From contig CBDHYJ010000075.1 of assembly GCA_965275905.1 (NCBI GenBank), positions 84,499 through 148,498 on the forward strand: 64,000 bases of DNA. The letters run 5' to 3'. The first letter of the stretch is position 1. Each line of letters opens with the position of its first letter. This document shows positions 58,239-64,000 of the stretch, piece after piece. The position numbers and the translations under genes are program-made. The notes under the pieces were generated by a model. It saw only the letters and a program-made list of their open reading frames with translations, had not been told where the DNA came from and did no database searches. The stretch is from CBDAQD01 sp965275905. GTDB lineage: Bacteria > Pseudomonadota > Alphaproteobacteria > Rhizobiales > JAJFHC01.

Positions 58239-58829
58239 CTAACGTGCCTTCATTCCTCGGCTACCAGGCTTTTCAGCGGGGATATCCGCCAGAAACGACG
58301 GCAGATCATCTGGTTGGTAGGTCGGAATCTCGAGATTTGCAAGTGCGACCAGGGGAACGCCGACGTCCGCCTGACCGCCTGACCGGTCGATAAGGCAGCA
58401 TGCGCCGACGACCTCGCCGCCTTCCGCTGCGATTGCGGCAATGCACTCGCGCGAAGACAGGCCCGTCGTGACGATGTCCTCGACCATCAGACACTTGGTT
58501 CCCGGTTCGATGCGAAAACCGCGGCGAAGCGTCAGATCGCCCTCGACGCGCTCGAAGAAGATGGCCGGGACATCCAGTTGCCGGCCCATCTCGTACCCGA
58601 CCACGACGCCACCCATTGCCGGAGATGCGACAAGCTCGATTTCTGCACCGATCTCGCCATTGACGCGGGCTGCCAGTTCCGCACACAGCCGGCCTGAGCG
58701 CGACGCATCCATCAAGACTCGGGCACATTGCAGATAGGCCGGACTGTGCAACCCGGAAGACAGGATGAAATGGCCTTCAAGCAGCGCTTCCGCGGCCCGG
58801 AATTCGTCGAGCACCTGCGCTTCGGTCAT
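58239..58829 (-). CDS. pyrE: Orotate phosphoribosyltransferase
   Basis: A 196-residue pyrimidine biosynthesis enzyme. It shows FILSSGLHSPAYLQCARVLMD, the PRPP-linked region SPAMGGVVVGYEMGRQLDVPAIFFERVEGDLTLRRGF, and the PRPP motif CLMVEDIVTTGLSSRECIAAI. The ATG at 58829 (MTEAQVLDEF) is chosen; the frame is open upstream to 58934 without likeness. It lies 114 bp after rsh and 10 bp before the DUF2062 gene. Confidence 0.94.
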   Translation of the reverse strand: MTEAQVLDEFRAAEALLEGHFILSSGLHSPAYLQCARVLMDASRSGRLCAELAARVNGEIGAEIELVASPAMGGVVVGYEMGRQLDVPAIFFERVEGDLTLRRGFRIEPGTKCLMVEDIVTTGLSSRECIAAIAAEGGEVVGACCLIDRSGGQADVGVPLVALANLEIPTYQPDDLPSFLADIPAEKPGSRGMKAR

Positions 58830-58943
58830 GGTCCCGGAGTTTGAGTTTTCCCGCGTCAAGATGCTCTTCCTTAGCCTGCCGACCGGGAATACTTTAGCTT
58901 CCCGCCCAAAGCAATCCACGATTGGATCGCACATTGAAAATCG

Positions 58944-61169
58944 TTAATCGGTCATTCTCACCGCGGCACTGATGACGGACTTGCGCCGCAACTCCGCGAG
59001 GATCCGATTGAGATGCTTGAGATCAAAGACTTCCACCTCGATATGCATCTCATAGAAGTCCGGCGCGCGTTTGGCCATGCTCAGGTTCGAAATGTTGCCG
59101 TCCGTGTCACCGATCACCGTCGCAATCTGCGCAAGCGTGCCGGCCTCATTGACGGCAGTCACGCTGATCGTCACCGGAAACCGGTCGGATTTGTCTTCCG
59201 AGATATCCCATGCCAGATCGATCCACCGGGACGGTTCGTCTTCGAAGGCCTTCAGCGCCTTGGACTGTATGGGGTAAATCGTTACACCGTCTCCAGGTGT
59301 CAGAATCCCCACGATTCTGTCGCCTGGCACCGCTCCTTTAGGGCTTATCGTGATCGGCAGGTTGTCCTTCAGGCCCCTGACCGGGATCGCCTCCCTCTCG
59401 TGGCGTTTGCTGCCCGTTCCCGGCAGCACGCTGCTTAGTCTGATTGTGTCGCGGAGACTGCGTAACCGTGCACCGACACGCTTGTTGCCGTCGGAGGCCG
59501 GCTTGTCTTCGGATTCCGACCTCAACGCCTTGATCACATCGGAACTGGGCAATTCTCCGCGACCGATAGCGGCCATCATGTCGTCGACATTGGTCATGCC
59601 TAGACGCGGTGCGGCTTCCTCTAGCGTAGTCTCGTCGAATTTCCGCTCGGCCTTGGCCAATGCCCGCTCAAGGATCTCCCGTCCAAGACCTGCATACTGC
59701 CCTCTGACCGCTTCGCGCGTCGCCCGCCTGATCGCGGCCCGTGCTTTGCCGGTAATGGCGACACCTTCCCAGGCCGCAGGCGGCGTCTGCGCCGCAGAGC
59801 GGACAATCTCGACCTCGTCTCCATTCTGCAACTCGCTGATCAAGGGCGCGTGCGCCCCGTTGATCCGGCACCCGACGCAACTGTTTCCCACATCCGTGTG
59901 CACCGCATAGGCGAAGTCGATCGGCGTCGCGCCTCGTGGCAGCGCGATCAGCAGCCCCTTCGGCGTAAAGCAGAAGACCTGATCGTGGAAAAGCTCAAGC
60001 TTCGTATGCTCAAGAAATTCCTGCGGGTTGTCGCCTTCCGCCAGCATGTCGACCAGCCGGCGCAACCAGCGGTAGGCATTGGAATCCTTCGACAGCGGCA
60101 CCGACCCATGGGCGTGGCCGTTGCTCGCCTTGCCTGCGGGTTCCTTGTAGAGCGCATGAGCGGCGACGCCTCGCTCCGCCACCTCGTTCATCTCTTCGGT
60201 CCTGATTTGCAGTTCGACACGCTGATGATGAGGTCCGACGACAGTCGTGTGGACCGAGCGGTAGTCGTTCTGCTTCGGCGTCGAAATATAGTCCTTGAAG
60301 CGGCCCGGAACCATGCGCCAGGCGCTGTGAACCACGCCAAGCGCCCGGTAACAGTCGTCGACGGATCCCACGATCAGCCTGAAGCCGTAGATGTCGGAGA
60401 GCTGGCCGAGCGAAATCGACTTCCGCTCCATCTTGCGCCAGATCGAATACGGTTTCTTCTCGCGGCCCTTGACCCTCGCCCGGATGCCCGCGTCCTCCAG
60501 ATGAGACAGCAATTGCTGTTCAATTTCGGCAATAACGTTGCCGCTCTCCTCGCGCAACGTCTCGAGCCTGGCGAGGATGGTCTCGCGCGCTTCCGGATTG
60601 AGCACGCTGAAAGACAGATCCTCAAGCTCGTCCCGGATTTCCTGAATGCCCATGCGCCCGGCGAGCGGCGCATAGATATCCATCGTCTCTTCGGCAATGC
60701 GCTGACGCTTCTCCGGCTTGACGTATTGCAGCGTCCGCATGTTGTGCAGGCGGTCCGCAAACTTCACCAGAAGAACGCGAATGTCGTCGGAGATCGCGAG
60801 CAAGAGCTTGCGGAGGTTTTCTGCCTGCGCCGCTTCCTTGGAGACAAGGTCGAGACGCTTTATCTTGGTCAGACCGTCAACAAGCGCGCCGATTTCGGAT
60901 CCGAAGAGACGGTCCACCTCCGCCCGCGTCGTCTCCGTGTCCTCGATGACATCGTGCAGCAGCGCAGCGGCGATCGTTGCGTCGTCAAGCTTGAGATCCG
61001 TGAGGATCGCCGCGACTTCAAGAGGATGGGAAAAATAGGGATCGCCGGATGCGCGCGTCTGCGAACCGTGCGCCTTCATCGCGTAGACGTAGGCCCGGTT
61101 TAACAGGGCTTCGTTCGCTGTCGGGTCGTAACTGGTGACCCTTTCGACGAGTTCGTATTGTCTCATCAT
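58944..61169 (-). CDS. rsh: Bifunctional (p)ppGpp synthetase/hydrolase of the RelA/SpoT family
   Basis: A 741-residue stringent-response enzyme. The HD hydrolase domain holds SHPLEVAAIL, ALLHDVIEDTETT and LVKFADRLHNMRTLQ (His-Asp metal site). The synthetase domain contains GRFKDYISTPKQNDYRSVHTTVVGP and YGFRLIVGSVDDCYRALG. TGS (VFCFTPKGLLIALPRGATPIDFAYAVHTDVGNSCVGCRINGA) and a C-terminal ACT domain follow. Both active-site sets look intact. It is in the folK-rpoZ-rsh-pyrE order. Confidence 0.95.
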   Translation of the reverse strand: MMRQYELVERVTSYDPTANEALLNRAYVYAMKAHGSQTRASGDPYFSHPLEVAAILTDLKLDDATIAAALLHDVIEDTETTRAEVDRLFGSEIGALVDGLTKIKRLDLVSKEAAQAENLRKLLLAISDDIRVLLVKFADRLHNMRTLQYVKPEKRQRIAEETMDIYAPLAGRMGIQEIRDELEDLSFSVLNPEARETILARLETLREESGNVIAEIEQQLLSHLEDAGIRARVKGREKKPYSIWRKMERKSISLGQLSDIYGFRLIVGSVDDCYRALGVVHSAWRMVPGRFKDYISTPKQNDYRSVHTTVVGPHHQRVELQIRTEEMNEVAERGVAAHALYKEPAGKASNGHAHGSVPLSKDSNAYRWLRRLVDMLAEGDNPQEFLEHTKLELFHDQVFCFTPKGLLIALPRGATPIDFAYAVHTDVGNSCVGCRINGAHAPLISELQNGDEVEIVRSAAQTPPAAWEGVAITGKARAAIRRATREAVRGQYAGLGREILERALAKAERKFDETTLEEAAPRLGMTNVDDMMAAIGRGELPSSDVIKALRSESEDKPASDGNKRVGARLRSLRDTIRLSSVLPGTGSKRHEREAIPVRGLKDNLPITISPKGAVPGDRIVGILTPGDGVTIYPIQSKALKAFEDEPSRWIDLAWDISEDKSDRFPVTISVTAVNEAGTLAQIATVIGDTDGNISNLSMAKRAPDFYEMHIEVEVFDLKHLNRILAELRRKSVISAAVRMTD

Positions 61170-61301
61170 TACGCTGATTCACCCGCCTGAGATCCGGGCC
61201 GTTCAGCATAGACGCAAACGCGCTGAAATTGGGTAAACGATGCGCGCTCTTCTCCGGCATTGCCGGCGGGAGGCGCCAGATTCCGCCTGAAAGCGCGGCC
61301 G

Positions 61302-61706
61302 TCAGATGCCCGAGCCGGCTCCGCCATTGGATGACTCCCGGGGCGGCAGGCCTTCGAGACCTCTCAGGAGGTCCTCTTCGGTCATGCGGTCCAATGCAAC
61401 ATCGGCGTCGTCCTCGACCTGGGCAACTGCACCCTCGGCCGTCAGCATGGGCACAAGGTCCGGCTCCGGCTCGTCGACCTCCACGTGTTTTTGCATGGAA
61501 TGAACGAGATCCTCGCGCATATCGTCCTTGTCGATGGTCTCCTCGGCGATTTCCCGAAGGGCGACGACAGGATTCTTGTCGTTGTCCCGGTCGATGGTCA
61601 GGGGCGCACCCTGGGAAATGGTCCGTGCCCGGTGGCTGGCCAGAAGGACCAGTTCGAACCTGTTCGGGACCTTGTCAATGCAATCTTCGACCGTGACGCG
61701 TGCCAT
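61302..61706 (-). CDS. rpoZ: RNA polymerase omega subunit
   Basis: A 134-residue subunit with the canonical start MARVTVEDCIDKVPNRFELVLLASHRARTISQGAPLTIDRDNDKNPVVALREIAEETI. The C-terminal half is longer and more acidic than in most bacteria, as is usual in alphaproteobacteria. The ATG at 61706 is chosen. It may form a unit with rsh, matching its role in ppGpp response. Confidence 0.96.
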   Translation of the reverse strand: MARVTVEDCIDKVPNRFELVLLASHRARTISQGAPLTIDRDNDKNPVVALREIAEETIDKDDMREDLVHSMQKHVEVDEPEPDLVPMLTAEGAVAQVEDDADVALDRMTEEDLLRGLEGLPPRESSNGGAGSGI

Positions 61707-61797
61707 GGATCGGACTCCAGAATTGGGAATATGCTGATTTGTGGCCCTATTTATGCCTTCGAAGAGGCGAAAGCAAGCATATTGCAGCACAATCCGC

Positions 61798-62334
61798 CTA
61801 GCTGATTGCCCTCAGAATCTCCCCGCCCCGGACGCTCCGTCGTTCCTTGAGCATCTGTCCGGGCGTCAGGCCCGTGACCGGGTGGTGCCAGGACGGTGCA
61901 ATCTCGGCCAGGGGCACCAGGACGAACGGCCTGACGGCGATCTCGGGATGCGGCAGAACCAACGGCCTGATTCCGTCCTTGTGACCGCGCCACGACCGTC
62001 CCGCCGAATCCTCGGAAACGACATTGTGGTACGCCAGCAGGTCGAGGTCGAGCGTCCGCGACCCCCAGCGAACCCCGCGCCGGCGTCCGGCCCTGTTTTC
62101 GATCGAGTGGCATATGCGCAACAGCGCGGCAGGCGACCTGTGTGTCGCCACCGCAACGACACCGTTGACATAGTTGCTTTGCGGCAACCCGCCGTAAGGC
62201 GCCGTTTGATACCAGGACGAGCGCCGGAGCAATTCTATCCCGCTGTTTTCCAGCGCATACAGCGCACGGTCCAATGCTTCGCGGGGCTCGCCCCAAGGTC
62301 CCGGCAGGTTGCTGCCCAGCGCCAAAAAAATCAT
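61798..62334 (-). CDS. folK: 2-amino-4-hydroxy-6-hydroxymethyldihydropteridine pyrophosphokinase
   Basis: A 178-residue folate enzyme: IFLALGSNLPGPWGEPREALDRAL, YQTAPYGGLPQSNYVNGVVAVAT, WGSRTLDLDLLAYHN and LPHPEIAVRPFVLVPLAEIAP are all family motifs. The ATG 62334 lies just after an A-rich stretch. It faces the NYN-domain gene across a 197-bp gap. Confidence 0.94.
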   Translation of the reverse strand: MIFLALGSNLPGPWGEPREALDRALYALENSGIELLRRSSWYQTAPYGGLPQSNYVNGVVAVATHRSPAALLRICHSIENRAGRRRGVRWGSRTLDLDLLAYHNVVSEDSAGRSWRGHKDGIRPLVLPHPEIAVRPFVLVPLAEIAPSWHHPVTGLTPGQMLKERRSVRGGEILRAIS

Positions 62335-62531
62335 GCAGACGCTTGCCTTTCGTTGTTATTGCGCCACCCTATCTTGTATTGTGGTGCGTGCGTCCGTGTT
62401 TTCCCTATTTTTGACCAGCTGTCTCCTGGAAACAGCCACGGGCCGACAAAAAGAAAACCAATGCGACGCGTTATTTGGCTCGGTCGGCGAAGCAAAGCCT
62501 GCCGGGCGACTTTGTTTGAGGAATTTGAGCA

Positions 62532-63143
62532 ATGATTTTTCATCCCAATGAGAGGTTTGCTCTCTTCATTGACGGGGCGAATCTTTACGCCACCGCCAAG
62601 GCCCTGAATTTCGATATTGATTACAAAAAGCTGCTCGCCTTTTTCCAGAAGCAGGGCCGCCTCGTAAGAGCGCTCTATTACACCGCTCTCGTTGAAGATC
62701 AGGACTATTCACCGATCCGCCCGCTGATTGATTGGCTCGACTACAACGGCTACACGATGGTCACGAAGCCGACCAAGGAATTTACGGACGCGTCGGGAAG
62801 ACGGAAAATCAAGGGCAATATGGACATCGAGCTGGCCGTCGACGTGATCGACATGGCCGAGCATCTCGACCACATTGTTCTGTTCTCGGGCGATGGCGAT
62901 TTCCGTTCGCTGGTCGAAGCCGTGCAGCGCAAGGGGAAACGCTTCAGCGTCGTATCGACGCTCTCGACTCAGCCCTCGATGGTCGCCGACGAACTGCGCC
63001 GACAGGCTGATCAGTTCATCGATCTGGCGGATCTGGCGGACGAGATCGGCCGCGATCACCAGCGATACGACAACAACACGGCGGATGAAGAAGATTACGC
63101 TGAAGAGGACTACGAAGACGACGAGGAATACGAGGACATCTGA
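62532..63143 (+). CDS. NYN-domain (LabA/DUF88) putative ribonuclease
   Basis: A 203-residue protein with the PIN-like NYN fold: FALFIDGANLYATAKALNFDIDY, DVIDMAEHLDHIVLFSGDGDFRSLVEAVQRKGKRFSVVS, with four conserved Asp residues suitable for metal binding. The last 35 residues are acidic (DEEDYAEEDYEDDEEYED). In Rhizobiales it is usually next to rpoZ and uracil-DNA glycosylase. The RNA target is unknown. It starts its own transcript, opposite to folK. Confidence 0.9.
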   Translation: MIFHPNERFALFIDGANLYATAKALNFDIDYKKLLAFFQKQGRLVRALYYTALVEDQDYSPIRPLIDWLDYNGYTMVTKPTKEFTDASGRRKIKGNMDIELAVDVIDMAEHLDHIVLFSGDGDFRSLVEAVQRKGKRFSVVSTLSTQPSMVADELRRQADQFIDLADLADEIGRDHQRYDNNTADEEDYAEEDYEDDEEYEDI

Positions 63144-63211
63144 CAGAAGCTGTTACTGTCCCGAGACCACGGTCCCGCGATTCGTTTTGTCCATGCCAGC
63201 CGGCTCAGCCC

Positions 63212-63853
63212 ATGATTTCCTCTCAGATCGATCCCGATCACAACTGCACATTGTGTCCTCGCCTGGTCGATTTTCGCGAACGCAATCGCGAGGCCAGTCC
63301 AGACTGGTTCAATGCGCCCGTGCCGTCGTTCGGCCCATCGGATGCGCGGCTGCTCATTGTGGGACTTGCTCCCGGGTTGCAGGGGGCAAACAAGACCGGC
63401 CGCCCGTTTACGGGGGATTACGCCGGCGATCTTCTTTATGCCACCTTGTCGAAATTCGGGTTTGCGGAAGGAACGTATGACGCCAGGCCCGACGATGGTC
63501 TGCGCCTCACCGACTGCATGATCACGAATGCCGTGCGGTGCGTGCCGCCGCAGAACAAACCCGTCGGACAGGAGATGAAGGCCTGTAGACCGTTTCTGAC
63601 AGCCACCATCGAGGCGATGCTGCAGGTGAAAGTGATTCTGGCGCTCGGTCGCATCGCCCACGAAAACACGTTGTCGGCTCTGGACATGAAGCGTTCGGAC
63701 TGGAAGTTCGCACACAACGCGGAGCACGAGATCCGCGATGACGTCATGCTGATCGACAGCTATCACTGCTCCCGATACAACACCAACACCGGCAGGCTCA
63801 CGGAAGCCATGTTCGAGGACGTCTTCCGAAGCATCAGACGCCGTATTCCATAA
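63212..63853 (+). CDS. Family 5 uracil-DNA glycosylase
   Basis: A 213-residue iron-sulfur UDG of the UDGb type. Motif 1 reads GLAPGLQGANKTGRPFTGDYAG, and motif 3 DSYHCSRYNTNTGRLTEAMF. Cysteines at CTLCPRL near the N-terminus, in TDCMITNAVRC and in KACRP fit a 4Fe-4S cluster. It removes uracil and possibly hypoxanthine from DNA. It is 68 bp after the NYN gene and probably co-transcribed. Confidence 0.9.
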   Translation: MISSQIDPDHNCTLCPRLVDFRERNREASPDWFNAPVPSFGPSDARLLIVGLAPGLQGANKTGRPFTGDYAGDLLYATLSKFGFAEGTYDARPDDGLRLTDCMITNAVRCVPPQNKPVGQEMKACRPFLTATIEAMLQVKVILALGRIAHENTLSALDMKRSDWKFAHNAEHEIRDDVMLIDSYHCSRYNTNTGRLTEAMFEDVFRSIRRRIP

Positions 63854-63883
63854 AATGCAGACCTGATCGGGCGAGCGGGAAGG

Positions 63884-64000
63884 TCAGCCCCTCTCGCGCA
63901 TCAGACGCGCCTTTTCGCGCGACCAGGTACGGTCTTTCTCGGCCTGACGCTTGTCGTGGATCTTCTTGCCGCGCGCCAGCGCAAGCTCGAGTTTGGCAAG
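63884..64000 (-). CDS. smpB: SsrA-binding protein SmpB (3' end only)
   Basis: The last 38 codons are in the window: LAKLELALARGKKIHDKRQ, then AEKDRTWSREKARLMRERG and TGA. The LARGKK(I/L)HDKR motif and basic C-terminal tail are diagnostic of SmpB, the partner of tmRNA in trans-translation. The 5' part lies beyond the right edge. Confidence 0.92.
   Translation of the reverse strand, partial: LAKLELALARGKKIHDKRQAEKDRTWSREKARLMRERG

Overview
The window is about 64 kb of a GC-rich alphaproteobacterial chromosome, most likely of the order Hyphomicrobiales (Rhizobiales). The evidence is gene order: glyA-nrdR-ribD-ribE-ribBA-ribH-nusB-thiL, yceD-plsX-fabH-ihfA-merR, folK-rpoZ-rsh-pyrE-pdxJ-acpS-lepB-rnc-era-recO, a C4-pathway 5-aminolevulinate synthase (hemA), a cysteine-poor hemB, a bacterial Bpt aminoacyl transferase and an LdtR/LdtP pair. 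No rRNA, tRNA, insertion sequence, prophage or CRISPR array was seen.

Accessory region, 1 to about 19.8 kb. The minus strand from 10671 to the left edge is one uninterrupted reading frame of 3,557 codons that leaves the window unfinished. It encodes a giant type I-secreted adhesin: a short leader domain, a FecR domain, a Gly-Asp repeat, a run of exactly 50 prolines, cadherin/Ig-like repeats (including seven tandem units of about 149 residues) and a LamG-like lectin fold. Directly upstream on the same strand is a full type I secretion system: TolC-like channel, LapB/LssB-type ABC transporter, HlyD-type adaptor. CRP/FNR-type palindromes lie in the adhesin upstream region and upstream of the tolC-like gene. 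A DUF6065-like gene diverges from the transport operon. Beyond it lie a methyltransferase, a small secreted basic protein and a second FecR-domain secreted protein ending in a Gly/Asn tail.

Conserved core, about 19.9 to 39.9 kb. Minus-strand lipid and DNA-architecture genes (merR, ihfA, fabH, plsX, yceD, a cytochrome bc1 chaperone) face bamE, whose end abuts a shared terminator with the membrane pyrophosphatase hppA. Then follow an MFS permease, thiL, nusB and the riboflavin genes, with nrdR, glyA, a DUF6898 protein and hemA. ribH is broken by three single-base frame changes. The GTP cyclohydrolase II-like half of RibBA lacks its metal ligands. An L,D-transpeptidase, a DUF1295 membrane protein and the MarR regulator LdtR follow.

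40 to 50 kb holds a valine-degradation block (isobutyryl-CoA dehydrogenase, 3-hydroxyisobutyryl-CoA hydrolase, 3-hydroxyisobutyrate dehydrogenase), hemB, a second beta-hydroxyacid dehydrogenase and a plus-strand group: SLC13 permease, bpt, EamA transporter, TerC-like protein. 50 to 64 kb is a housekeeping run on the minus strand (parC, a four-helix-bundle-like protein, recO-era-rnc-lepB, acpS-pdxJ, DUF2062, pyrE, rsh, rpoZ, folK). A plus-strand NYN-domain gene and a family 5 uracil-DNA glycosylase follow, and the 3' end of smpB closes the window.
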